A DNA stretch of 22,144 nucleotides from JBLHGU01 sp047615875. Lineage in GTDB: Bacteria > Pseudomonadota > Gammaproteobacteria > Arenicellales > CAJQKF01. The translations under genes were made by a program, and so were the position numbers. Shown here one piece after another: positions 8,812 through 17,054 of this stretch (its first letter is position 1; the number at the start of each line of letters is the position of its first letter). The notes below the pieces were generated by a model, which worked only from the letters and a program-made list of their open reading frames with translations, did no database searches and had not been told where the DNA came from. The stretch is taken from contig JBLHGU010000079.1 in assembly GCA_047615875.1 (NCBI GenBank), positions 1-22,144 of the forward strand. The letters run 5' to 3'.

Positions 8812-10893
8812 TTAATGCACCCGGGTGATCACGTAGGAAGCACTCTTATGTAGTTCAATTTGCCAACCGGGCTGGATTATCAGGGTGGCTGTTTCCTCTT
8901 CGATTACTGCAGGACCGACTATCTTATTGCTGGCCATAATCTTTGCACCGTCGTACACCGGAACTCGAGTTGATTTACCGTCACCTGAGAAAATTAGATC
9001 CCGCTCACCTTTACGGGCGTTATCAACGCCTTGGCCGCTATCAAGCTCGGCGGGGTTCGGTCGTTCTACTCGACCAAATAGTGTGCTCTCAATATTTACC
9101 AGTTCTACCGGATTGTGGCGCTCGGCATAGGTAAATAACTGTTCATGACGATCGTGAAAGGCGTTTTTAACTCGTTCGATGGTCTGCGCATCAATTTTGA
9201 ATGATTCGATATCAACCGTGCATTCATGCACCTGACCGACGTAGCGCATCTCGGCGCTCCGTTTGATATCGATGTCTGCTTCTGAGAAACCATCGGATTT
9301 CAAATGGTCGATACCCTTGCGTTCAATTTCCTCATACAGACTATCGATTCGCGCGAAGGTATCATTGCCTTCCAGGCGTACCGGAATAGTTGCCATATAG
9401 TTGTACTTAACATCGGAGATAATTTGACCGTAGGCACAAAGACCCGAACTGAGTTTTGAGGCGATGACTGTATCTATACCCATTTCAGTTGCCAGGGCAG
9501 TTATGTGGGCACCCGTGGCACCGCCTGCCGCTACCAGCACGAAATCTCTTGGATCATAACCACGTTCTACTGTAACCCGACGTATACCGTTGACCATGTT
9601 GTTGTTAACGATGGTGAACATGCCGTGGGCGGCTTTTTCAACGGATATATTTAGTGGTTTAGCAATTTTTTCTTCAATAGCACGATAGGATTTATCGTAA
9701 TGCAAGGGCAGTCGTCCACCAACCAACCCAGCAGGGTTCAAGTAACCGAGTACCAGGTTGGCATCGGATACCGTGGGTTCGATGCCACCACGATCGTAAC
9801 AGGCCGGGCCGGGGTCAGAACCGGCACTTTGTGGACCCATTTGCAATAGGCCCATCTCATCGATCCAGCCAATGGAACCACCACCGGCACCGAGAGTTTC
9901 GACCTGAATCATCGGAACACCAATTCGATAACGTAAAAAATCGATGTTCTTGTTCAGATTGGTGTTGCCATCCCGAGCCAGAGTTATGTCAAACGAGGTG
10001 CCGCCCATATCCACAGTGATGCAATTTTTATGACCGAATGGCTCACATACTGCCAACGCCGCCTGGGGTGCTGAAGCAGGGCCAGAATTGATTGCATAGA
10101 CTGATCGGTCGGTCATAGCCTGACCAATAGCTAGACCACCGTTGGATTGAAAATAGCGTACCGGATTTATCGCGCCAAGTTCGGCAAAATAACTGTCGAT
10201 GGCACCAACATAAGTCTTGATGATGGGTGCTAGATAGGCGTTAGTGATCGCTGTGGAAGTACGTGTGTATTCGCGAATCTGTGGATACAACTCGCTGCCC
10301 ACAGTGATGATCACATTAGGCATCATTTCACGAACGATTTCGGCGGCGCGTCGTTCGTGAACAGGGTTCAATACCGACCAGATAAATGAGATGGCGATTG
10401 CCTCGACATTTTCCTTTTGAAAGATAGCGCAGGCCTCGCGTACATCGTTTTCCTGCATCGGTATTCTTATTGAACCATCAGAGATAACTCGTTCCCGTAT
10501 GCCGCAACGCAAGTAACGTGGTGCAAGCATTACCGCTGGTGGATATTCAGGATCGTAGCGATAACCATCTTCCTTGTGACCGAGGCGTATCTCGATGGAA
10601 TCTTCGTGACCGGAAGTGGCTATTAAGCCGACCTTTGCACCCTTATGTTGAATTAAGGCATTGAGTCCGACAGTGGTGCCATTGATACACAGGTCACAGC
10701 GGGAAATGACATCTTTTCGGCTAATCCCCAGATCATCCGCAATTAATTTCAGCCCGTCTTTAATCGCTTGTGTCGGGTTATTGGGTGTCGACAGGGCTTT
10801 GTATATAGCAATCGTACCGTTCACTCGGTCCGCCAGGACAAAGTCGGTAAAAGTGCCTCCTGCATCAATGCCTAAACGGTAGGGTGTGCGCAT
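8812..10893 (-). CDS. HyuA-like hydantoinase/oxoprolinase subunit
   Basis: The 693-residue product has full family length and belongs to the hydantoinase A / N-methylhydantoinase A / acetone carboxylase beta family, which carries the ASKHA-type nucleotide-binding fold and phosphorylates the substrate. Visible motifs are GIDAGGTFTDF (8-18), NGTTVGLNAL (71-80), INSGPASAPQAA (268-279), DMGGTSFDI (295-303) and the CYDRGG...PTVSDANLVLGYLNP stretch. It should form a cytoplasmic complex with the HyuB-like protein encoded two bases downstream. Unlike its partner it has no C-terminal tag and ends VITRVH. It begins 35 bases after the 198-residue protein with no clear ribosome site. Hydantoin, N-methylhydantoin, 5-oxoproline or a ketone are all possible substrates for the family. 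Confidence 0.94.
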   Translation of the reverse strand: MRTPYRLGIDAGGTFTDFVLADRVNGTIAIYKALSTPNNPTQAIKDGLKLIADDLGISRKDVISRCDLCINGTTVGLNALIQHKGAKVGLIATSGHEDSIEIRLGHKEDGYRYDPEYPPAVMLAPRYLRCGIRERVISDGSIRIPMQENDVREACAIFQKENVEAIAISFIWSVLNPVHERRAAEIVREMMPNVIITVGSELYPQIREYTRTSTAITNAYLAPIIKTYVGAIDSYFAELGAINPVRYFQSNGGLAIGQAMTDRSVYAINSGPASAPQAALAVCEPFGHKNCITVDMGGTSFDITLARDGNTNLNKNIDFLRYRIGVPMIQVETLGAGGGSIGWIDEMGLLQMGPQSAGSDPGPACYDRGGIEPTVSDANLVLGYLNPAGLVGGRLPLHYDKSYRAIEEKIAKPLNISVEKAAHGMFTIVNNNMVNGIRRVTVERGYDPRDFVLVAAGGATGAHITALATEMGIDTVIASKLSSGLCAYGQIISDVKYNYMATIPVRLEGNDTFARIDSLYEEIERKGIDHLKSDGFSEADIDIKRSAEMRYVGQVHECTVDIESFKIDAQTIERVKNAFHDRHEQLFTYAERHNPVELVNIESTLFGRVERPNPAELDSGQGVDNARKGERDLIFSGDGKSTRVPVYDGAKIMASNKIVGPAVIEEETATLIIQPGWQIELHKSASYVITRVH

Positions 10894-10928
10894 TTATTAA
10901 TGTCCAGGCTTAGTGTTTGCATCGTTCA

Positions 10929-11051
10929 TTAATCGAAATATTTGATTTTCAGGTTGCCATGACTGTTGCGTCTGGGTTGGGTGCCAGGCAGCTTGTCGTA
11001 GTCGATGATTTTTATAGGGCCGACATCCCGGTCACGATTCGTAACCGGTTC
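10929..11051 (-). repeat. Shared C-terminal tail, copy on 198-aa protein
   Basis: Residues 159-198 read EPVTNRDRDVGP, then IKIIDYD, 14 variable residues, then LKIKYFD and stop. It aligns with the HyuB-like and ATPase tails with a two-residue longer central loop. Tyr replaces Phe in the first block and Leu replaces Met in the second, which are conservative changes. Confidence 0.85.
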
Positions 11052-11525
11052 CTCAACTTGAGCAGCAATAGTGCCATCGCTGATAGTTGCGTCCGTCGAT
11101 AACTTGTCAAAGGCTAATAAGTCTTGTTCCGAATACTCGACGCTATGCGGCAGGGATTCCGATAGTGGAAGAGGTTTTGCCAGGGACCGCCATGGAGCTT
11201 CTAATACGCCGTTATCAAAAGCCATTAACGCTTCGAACTGACTATTATCGTTGTTGCTATAACCGCTGGCATTAAGGACTTTGTCCTTGTGCCTGCTTAT
11301 GGTAGGTGCGCGATGATCTGTGGGCATTATTTTTTCAAACTGCCTGGTATCATCAGCGGTATAGGAAAATTTTCTAACATCGGTAATTTTCTCATCGCTT
11401 TTCACAGAGTCATAAGGCAACGTCTCTATTGCGGAAAAATTCATCAACGACTCGAAATTTTCGTTGTCAGCGTCGGCATGCTCGTGGCTGCTCGAAGATG
11501 AAATATTGTTCTTATTGGATTTCAT
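10929..11525 (-). CDS. Unrecognised 198-aa repeat protein with shared C-terminal tail
   Basis: I do not recognise this protein. It is hydrophilic, rich in Ser, Asn, Asp and Glu, has no signal peptide or membrane segment, and looks largely disordered. Four degenerate repeats are visible: ADADNENFESLMNF (17-30), SYTADDTRQFEKIMP (54-68), GYSNNDNSQFEALMAF (88-103) and EYSEQDLLAFDKLS (130-143). Their core is an acidic residue, three residues, Phe, Glu or Asp, one residue, then Leu or Ile. The C-terminus (159-198) carries IKIIDYD and terminal LKIKYFD, the tail also found on the ABC ATPase and HyuB-like enzyme. The start lies five bases after the ATPase stop with no ribosome site, so it is translationally coupled. 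Its place between transporter ATPase and enzyme, its repeats and its tail suggest a scaffold or adaptor; that role is inferred. Confidence 0.85.
   Translation of the reverse strand: MKSNKNNISSSSSHEHADADNENFESLMNFSAIETLPYDSVKSDEKITDVRKFSYTADDTRQFEKIMPTDHRAPTISRHKDKVLNASGYSNNDNSQFEALMAFDNGVLEAPWRSLAKPLPLSESLPHSVEYSEQDLLAFDKLSTDATISDGTIAAQVEEPVTNRDRDVGPIKIIDYDKLPGTQPRRNSHGNLKIKYFD
11097..11477 (-). repeat. Four degenerate D-x3-F-[ED]-x-[LI] repeats in the 198-aa protein
   Basis: Four copies begin at residues 17, 54, 88 and 130, so spacing is 34-42 residues. Copies 2, 3 and 4 begin with an aromatic residue plus Ser or Thr, followed by an acidic or amide-rich turn and then F-E/D-x-L/I. Copies 1 and 3 are closest (NFESLMNF and QFEALMAF). 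Such short, regularly spaced motifs in a disordered chain usually bind a repeated partner site. Confidence 0.65.
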
Positions 11526-11530
11526 AGTGG

Positions 11531-11641
11531 TTAGTCGAAGTATGAAATTTTCATATTGCTCACGGCCTTTTCCGGGGCCTTATCAGCCTCATCGAAATCC
11601 ACTATTTTTACACGTGTAACATCTTTGCCAGTGATTGGTTC
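11531..11641 (-). repeat. Shared C-terminal tail, copy on ABC ATPase
   Basis: Residues 566-601 read EPITGKDVTR, then VKIVDFD, 12 variable residues, then MKISYFD and stop. The lead-in PITGKDV matches PLTGADV of the HyuB-like tail, and the central loop has the same 12-residue length. Confidence 0.87.
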
Positions 11642-13336
11642 AGGTTTGAATGGGCTCTGGCCAATAGTGTTTGTTTCTGTGGGTAGATTTTGCGCCGTAG
11701 CCGGATTTTCTTTAGTCTGAGTGCTAGAGGGTGCATTGGGTGATCCACTAAGCCGACCAAACATGCCTTCCAATATGCCTACCGGTTCCACTTCGTCATC
11801 GACAAAACTGGTGAAAACACTACCGTTACGAAATACCAACACCCGAGAGCAAAAGCCAATAAATTCTTCCAGTTCACTGGACATATAAACTACAGAATTT
11901 CCTTCGTTAACAAACTCGCGTAGATGTTTGTAAAGATCCCGCTTGGTATCGACATCAACGCCACGGGCGGGGTCATTCAAAACCAGAATTTTTGGATGTA
12001 GGGCAAATGATCGACCAATGATTACTTTTTGCTGATTGCCACCACTTAATGATGTAATAGGATTCGATTTTGGGCCCATCTTTATCGATAGTCGCTCGAC
12101 TTCCCAATCGAAAACGTCGGACAAACCCAGCCAATCGATAAATCGGATACCCGGCACCCTGGAGGTGCTGCGATATAACGGAATTAGCAGGTTTTCGAAA
12201 ATACTCATGTTTGGCAAGATGCCTTCGCGCTTGCGATCGCCAGACACAAAAGACACACCAAGCTGTTTGGCTTCGGCAAGGTCCCGTATTGGAACAAAAA
12301 CACTAGCCTGGCTGTCTTTAAGCAGGGGATAGCCGTCACTGGCTGGAGCCACACCGGCCAGGATGCGAACAAAATCATCCTGACCGTGGCCATCAAGGCC
12401 TGTGATACCGACGATCTCGCCTTTCTGTAAATTAAAATCTACCGCTTCACTGTCATCCCATACTTTGAGATTGCGAGTTTTAAGTACCACTTCCTGATTG
12501 TGACTTTTGTGCGCCTGTGTGGAGGATTTTTCCCCGGCATAACTTCTACCTGTCATCAGGCCTAATAGATTTTCCTCGGTTATCTCGCTTTTTGCCAAAA
12601 CACCGACATCCTTGCCATCTCGCATAACTGTGGCCCGATCGCTTATTTTTATGAGTTCTGCAATGCGATGGGTAACGATAATGATGGCAGTGCCCTGGTC
12701 GCGTAGTTCGCGCATTTTGCTGAACAGTCGTTCTGTTGAATCAAAATCCAGGGCGGCAGATGATTCATCTAGAATTAATACTTTTGGGTCGCATAAAAGT
12801 GCCCGGGCAATGGTAATCCAGGCCTTCATGCTGAGGGGTAAATTGTTACATGGCATGAGCAAATCGACTTCTTCATCCGCCAATTTGCGCATTAAATTAC
12901 CCGCTCTATCGAGCTTGTCCCGCATGGATAAGGTTTTGGTCCAGAAACCATCCGAGCCGACGAACAGATTGTCGAGCACAGTCGCCTCGTCGGCAATCAT
13001 GATTTCCTGAAATACGGTAGCGATGCCAATTTTTCTGGCTTCGGACGGTGAAGTGGGATGATGTCCGAGTATAGAGAGCTTGCCTGAATCTAGTGGCAGT
13101 ACACCAGATAATACTTTAGCGAGGGTGCTTTTACCGCAGCCATTACCGCCAACAATAGCGTGTATTTCGCCGAAGTTGGCGCTAAACGAGCAGCCACTCA
13201 AGGCTTTTGTTACGCCGAAAGCCTTGTGAGCATTCTTTACATAGAGCTCACCTGGAAATGTAGAAAGCATCTCTGACGTACCGCCAGGGATGCTTTCCAC
13301 AGATTCCACAAGTGCTGTGTCGTGTCTGTTATTCAT
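11531..13336 (-). CDS. CUT2-type double-NBD ABC ATPase, divergent, with C-terminal tag
   Basis: The 601-residue product is an RbsA/MglA-type ATPase energising the two operon permeases. NBD1 has Walker A GGNGCGKST (63-71), a Q-loop FQE (109-111), Walker B LILDES (187-192) and the switch VTHR (221-224). Its signature region, where LS-x-x-QQQ is usual, reads LPLSMKAWITIARAL and lacks the Gln run. NBD2 has a degenerate P-loop GLDGHGQD (313-320), common in this family, and a good LSGGNQQK (430-437). Its Walker B reads LVLNDP (451-456), with Asn and Asp where Asp and Glu are normal. The family ends near residue 525. A linker rich in Pro, Thr, Asn and Gln follows (529-565), then the shared tail ending MKISYFD. 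It starts 28 bases after the binding-protein gene; GGAG lies close before the ATG. Confidence 0.93.
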   Translation of the reverse strand: MNNRHDTALVESVESIPGGTSEMLSTFPGELYVKNAHKAFGVTKALSGCSFSANFGEIHAIVGGNGCGKSTLAKVLSGVLPLDSGKLSILGHHPTSPSEARKIGIATVFQEIMIADEATVLDNLFVGSDGFWTKTLSMRDKLDRAGNLMRKLADEEVDLLMPCNNLPLSMKAWITIARALLCDPKVLILDESSAALDFDSTERLFSKMRELRDQGTAIIIVTHRIAELIKISDRATVMRDGKDVGVLAKSEITEENLLGLMTGRSYAGEKSSTQAHKSHNQEVVLKTRNLKVWDDSEAVDFNLQKGEIVGITGLDGHGQDDFVRILAGVAPASDGYPLLKDSQASVFVPIRDLAEAKQLGVSFVSGDRKREGILPNMSIFENLLIPLYRSTSRVPGIRFIDWLGLSDVFDWEVERLSIKMGPKSNPITSLSGGNQQKVIIGRSFALHPKILVLNDPARGVDVDTKRDLYKHLREFVNEGNSVVYMSSELEEFIGFCSRVLVFRNGSVFTSFVDDEVEPVGILEGMFGRLSGSPNAPSSTQTKENPATAQNLPTETNTIGQSPFKPEPITGKDVTRVKIVDFDEADKAPEKAVSNMKISYFD

Positions 13337-13364
13337 TACTCCAGCACAAGTATCCTTTAGCCAA

Positions 13365-14537
13365 TTAAGGTTTGTAGTCTTCCGGATTTGCCGGATTTAC
13401 AAAGAATTGATTAAGGTAGTCGGTACCACCCCAGGCATCGATTCCAACATGCAGCCAATCGGTGGAGTTGCGATCGCAATTTTCATCTAACAAAGCTTTG
13501 ATATCGTCAAACGTTGAAACAACAGTGGGCACCAATATAGATTGAATCTTTGGTCCCTGGCCCTGCATGGTACGCATCATGATATTCCAGCCTAGCTCAA
13601 TATCATCACCTGGAGGCCAGGTTTGAATCGCTGCGCTGATATACTCAGGATTATTGCGCCAGTAGCACAAAGCACCCAATTCACCACCAATGGACATGGG
13701 GGGAATATCTCGACCAGACTGTAATAAAGCTTGTAACACACCAGTCTCGCCAGAGGACTGAACCGCAATACCATCAAGTTGTTGAGGATGCGTTGCCAGC
13801 CATTTTTGCACTTCGGCCTGACCCACCTGGGAAGTCCACATGTGCGCGATATTGCCAACTAGCTTAATATCGGGAGACTGAGCTAAGCCATCAAGTACGC
13901 CAGCATTTTGCGAGTCGGAAGCGGAAGCTCCGGGGATACCCTCAACTACCAGAACATTACCTTTCTCGCCAATTTCTTCCGCCATCCAGCGGCCGATTTC
14001 ATAACCTGCCTGGTGATAATTTACCGACGAATTAACAGCATAAGGTGAGGTGACATAACCGGTGAAAGAAAAGGTTGGTACACCTTTGTCAAATGCATAC
14101 TTAATAGTCTGATTTAATGCAGTAGGATTTGAGCAACAGATGATAATGGCGTCAACGCCTTGGTCAACCAACTGACGAATCTGCTGAATCTGCAGGGAAT
14201 CCTTCAAATTTGACTGGGTAACGATAATGTCGTCAACCAGACCAAGAGCCTGCCATTTCGGTAATGTTTCACTCAGTAAACGCGTTATTGCACCCTTGCG
14301 CCAGGTATTACCGGCATAGGTGCTGGCATAACCGATAGTCCATGGTGGCTTGCGGTCAGACTTCCAGTTGCGATAGATGCTCGCTTCCAAAGGTTGTAGT
14401 GGATCCATTAGATCCGGGTTGTAAACTTTATCTTTCGTTGCTTGCGGAATTTCATCTAGGCCTTCTGCAAAGGCTGCGGTGGATAGACCAAGGGCGCAGC
14501 TAAAAAAGAGTATCAGCTGAATCGTCTTTCTCATCAT
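13365..14537 (-). CDS. Periplasmic sugar-type (CUT2) ABC binding protein
   Basis: A Sec signal peptide (MMRKTIQLILFFSCALGLSTAAFA, probably cleaved before EGLDE) is followed by a two-lobed Peripla_BP_4-type binding fold. Visible elements are PPWTIGYASTYAGNTWRKGA near the first strand, QIRQLVDQGVDAIIICCSNPTALN in the first lobe, GVPTFSFTGYV, and GYEIGRWMAEEIGEKGNVLVVEG leading to the second lobe. It should deliver an unknown solute to the two permeases of the same operon. The longest frame starts at 14549, but GGAG lies inside it and is spaced six bases from the second of three tandem ATG codons, so 14537 is preferred. It is the first gene of the seven-gene operon. Confidence 0.92.
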   Translation of the reverse strand: MMRKTIQLILFFSCALGLSTAAFAEGLDEIPQATKDKVYNPDLMDPLQPLEASIYRNWKSDRKPPWTIGYASTYAGNTWRKGAITRLLSETLPKWQALGLVDDIIVTQSNLKDSLQIQQIRQLVDQGVDAIIICCSNPTALNQTIKYAFDKGVPTFSFTGYVTSPYAVNSSVNYHQAGYEIGRWMAEEIGEKGNVLVVEGIPGASASDSQNAGVLDGLAQSPDIKLVGNIAHMWTSQVGQAEVQKWLATHPQQLDGIAVQSSGETGVLQALLQSGRDIPPMSIGGELGALCYWRNNPEYISAAIQTWPPGDDIELGWNIMMRTMQGQGPKIQSILVPTVVSTFDDIKALLDENCDRNSTDWLHVGIDAWGGTDYLNQFFVNPANPEDYKP

Positions 14538-14902
14538 CATTGTCTCCATATCATCGGGTTATCAAACAGTTGTCAGCGCAATAGTTACGCTATGAACAGC
14601 ACCTCATGCAGCAATATGAAACGCATAGAAGGCATGGGATTTCCTCCCCACAAGGCTTAGGTTATATATCATGAGCCATATAACCTAGTCAAGAGGCCAT
14701 GTATTTTCATATAATATAGCTAAAAGATATATGTAGATAGTAATTGACTGGCCTTCTGCTAGCGTGGCAGGTCCTCGTCGGGGTACTTTTCCACCGAGAC
14801 AATAAAAATGTAGACTAGACTTTACGCCTTTCCTATCGTCCTCACTAAAGGGCCTGAATGTGGATACCCACCGTATTTAGTATTGATTTCTTTCAGGACA
14901 CA
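14538..14902. other. Divergent regulatory region, no gene
   Basis: This stretch separates the binding-protein gene (minus) from the sensor kinase (plus). It holds the promoter and perfect inverted repeat described separately. On the minus strand a leader of about 110-120 bases contains CCTTGTGGGG followed by AGGAAATCCC (14636-14655). A second AT-rich inverted repeat, CATATA (14708-14713) and TATATG (14728-14733), lies further upstream. No convincing kinase promoter was found. The kinase could also start at ATG 14858, which has AAGGG five bases upstream. Confidence 0.6.
14658..14692 (-). promoter_or_regulatory. Promoter and perfect inverted-repeat operator of the tagged operon
   Basis: On the minus strand TTGACT (14692-14687) and TATATA (14668-14663) are separated by 18 bases and match sigma-70 boxes at 5/6 and 4/6. 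Overlapping them is TAGGTTATAT (14658-14667), a 10-base spacer, and ATATAACCTA (14678-14687), a perfect inverted repeat with 10-bp arms. A dimeric regulator bound here would cover the promoter. The NarL-type response regulator encoded at 17055-17747 is a candidate by proximity only. Most of this element recurs at 21877-21906. Confidence 0.7.
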
Positions 14903-16933
14903 ATGCAAAGCATAAAAAATACCTTTAACCGATTTTCCCTCGATCAAAAAGTACTTACATTGATCTGTATTGAGATCATTGGATTTTGTATTGTTGGGCT
15001 GGTAGCAATCTCCCAACTTAGCAAGGTTGGTGAGCAGGTGGAGCATATTGCCGGGGTAACTTTGCCACTACATTTGTCAATTGAAAATCTGCATAGCCAG
15101 ATACTAGTCCAGCAACGCAATGTTCGTGATATTTTGATTTCCAGCCGTGTTGATGAAGGTGACGGCGCGTCGAAAGTAAATGCTTTACTTCGTATCGGTG
15201 AAAAAGAGGTATCGACTAATATAGAATTTGCTGAGAAGTTCATCCGTAAACTGGTGGCTCAGCAAAATGTTAATGAAAATGTTTTTTTCTTTAATAGCGA
15301 AAATTTACTTCAAGCCTTGTTTAACCTTCGTCGCGTTACCTTGATGCATAACGGTTTGGTCACTAAAGTTCTGCAGCAAATCCTAATTGAGTCAACTTCG
15401 GACAAAGTGAGCGTTCTTAGTCAAATTGCCGCCAGCGAAGACGATGTAATGGAAAACCTTAGCCAACTCAGGCAACGACTAGACGTAATAAGGGTGGAAT
15501 CCACTCGGCACGCAATTTATGTAAAACGCATTGCGATTGGATTTATCGTATTGACACTGCTTGCCGCAATCGCATTCTTTATTGCCATGCTTTTGTTGAT
15601 TGTTAGAAGAAACATCTCCAAGCCCTTGCAGTTACTCACTGACACTATTAATACATTCACCGCGATGATTAGGGTGGAAGAGTCCGAGTTTGAAAAAGGC
15701 CTTATGCTACGCCGCGACGAACTTGGGCGTATGAGCCGAAGTTTTAATCGTCTCAAACATGACCTGTGGAGTCAGGGTCAGGATTTACACGACGCCAAAG
15801 AAGAGGCCGAACGGGCCAACCGTGCCAAATCTATGTTCCTGGCCTCGGCAAGTCATGATTTACGTCAGCCATTGCACGCTATGCAGATGTATATTGCCGC
15901 ATTGAGGCAAAAAGTTGCTGAACCCAGTGTGGTTGCAATGGTTGATGATATCGACGCGGTTTCGATTTCCACAGGACGTCTTTTAAGTGCACTTCTCGAT
16001 GTTTCGCAACTCGAAGCCGGTGCCATTGAGCCCAATTTTGAAGTGTTTCCAATCGAAGATGTTTTAAACCGCGTAGTTCGAGAGTTTGGCCCGGTGGCTA
16101 AGCAGAAGAATTTGGATTTTCGTCTTATCCCGTCCAGCATGGCTGTGCGAAGTGATCCGGTGCTGTTGGAGCGAATACTCGGTAATTTTCTGTCAAATGC
16201 CATTCGTTATACTCAACAGGGAAGAATTTTAATTGGTGTGCGCTTACGTGGCGAGCAAGTTTCTATAGAGGTCTGGGATACCGGTCGTGGTATTCCGGAT
16301 GACCAGACGCTGGCTATTTTTGAAGATTTTCATCAGATCGACAATGAAGAACGAGACCGTAGTAAAGGGCTTGGACTCGGATTGGCAATTGCCAAGCGTC
16401 TGGCGGCGTGTTTGTCGCATAAAATTGAGTGTAATTCAATTGTCGGTCGAGGTTCACGTTTTGCAGTGTTGGTTGCAGCGGCGGGGCGTCATACTGAAAA
16501 GGTAGAGAAAGTTGACCCGATTGAGAAGCTAATTCATGGTTTGGCCGGTACTCGTGTGTTGTTGATTGAGGATGACATGGAAGTGTCCAGAGCAACACAA
16601 CGATTGCTGGAGTCCTGGGGTTGCGAGGTCTTAACCGGGTGTAATCTCGATGAGGTAATGACACTCGTCAAAACGCATATGTCGACACCCCCTGAAATGA
16701 TTATTGCCGATAACCGATTACCCGGTGAGGCTGAAGGAGCGGTAGTTGCCACGAAAGTGCAAGAATATTTTGGCTACACCATCCCCACCGTAGTGGTGAC
16801 AGGCGATGTACAGGAAGAGCACATACGGGATATTTCTCGACACGGCTATAAACTATTGTTCAAGCCAGTCCAGCCGGCAAAACTTCGGGCGCTAATTTCA
16901 AATATGACTGGATCTTCTGTAAACAAGCAATAG
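14903..16933 (+). CDS. Hybrid sensor histidine kinase with receiver domain
   Basis: Residue numbers count from ATG 14858. Transmembrane helices at about 33-53 and 223-249 enclose a largely helical periplasmic sensor region of about 170 residues. A HAMP-like linker, a coiled stretch, and the HisKA domain with H333 in ASHDLRQPLHA follow. The ATPase domain shows N447 (LSNAIRY), DTGRG (474-478) and KGLGLGLA (503-510). The C-terminal receiver (about 565-680) has the acidic pair E571-D572-D573, phospho-acceptor D618 (IIADNRLPG) and K669. Architecture resembles TorS-type kinases but no Hpt domain is present, so an outside phosphotransfer partner or direct transfer is needed. The start at 14903 has AGGA four bases upstream; 14858 is nearly as good. 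It lies between two ABC systems and may sense their solute or binding protein. Confidence 0.93.
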   Translation: MQSIKNTFNRFSLDQKVLTLICIEIIGFCIVGLVAISQLSKVGEQVEHIAGVTLPLHLSIENLHSQILVQQRNVRDILISSRVDEGDGASKVNALLRIGEKEVSTNIEFAEKFIRKLVAQQNVNENVFFFNSENLLQALFNLRRVTLMHNGLVTKVLQQILIESTSDKVSVLSQIAASEDDVMENLSQLRQRLDVIRVESTRHAIYVKRIAIGFIVLTLLAAIAFFIAMLLLIVRRNISKPLQLLTDTINTFTAMIRVEESEFEKGLMLRRDELGRMSRSFNRLKHDLWSQGQDLHDAKEEAERANRAKSMFLASASHDLRQPLHAMQMYIAALRQKVAEPSVVAMVDDIDAVSISTGRLLSALLDVSQLEAGAIEPNFEVFPIEDVLNRVVREFGPVAKQKNLDFRLIPSSMAVRSDPVLLERILGNFLSNAIRYTQQGRILIGVRLRGEQVSIEVWDTGRGIPDDQTLAIFEDFHQIDNEERDRSKGLGLGLAIAKRLAACLSHKIECNSIVGRGSRFAVLVAAAGRHTEKVEKVDPIEKLIHGLAGTRVLLIEDDMEVSRATQRLLESWGCEVLTGCNLDEVMTLVKTHMSTPPEMIIADNRLPGEAEGAVVATKVQEYFGYTIPTVVVTGDVQEEHIRDISRHGYKLLFKPVQPAKLRALISNMTGSSVNKQ

Positions 16934-17054
16934 AGGAACGTGCGGCAGCACAATCTGCTTGCAGGCTGCAATTAACTTGCGGTCTATGCTGAGAGAAAAA
17001 TTCATCGTTGCCAAACGCAACCCTACGAAACAAAGTCAAATCTCCAACCCCAAT

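Noticed and set aside
13365..14549. Homology of the shared tail to the end of the binding protein, HyuA or permeases
   Set aside because: I checked each C-terminus. They end PEDYKP, VITRVH, SQWQDS and HIRTQI and contain neither tail block.
14744..14749. TTGACT on the plus strand as the -35 box of the kinase gene
   Set aside because: No acceptable -10 box lies 15-19 bases downstream; the region there is GC-rich.
16959..16971. Palindrome TTGCAGGCTGCAA after the kinase gene as terminator
   Set aside because: There is only one base between arms and no following T-run, so it cannot form a normal terminator hairpin.
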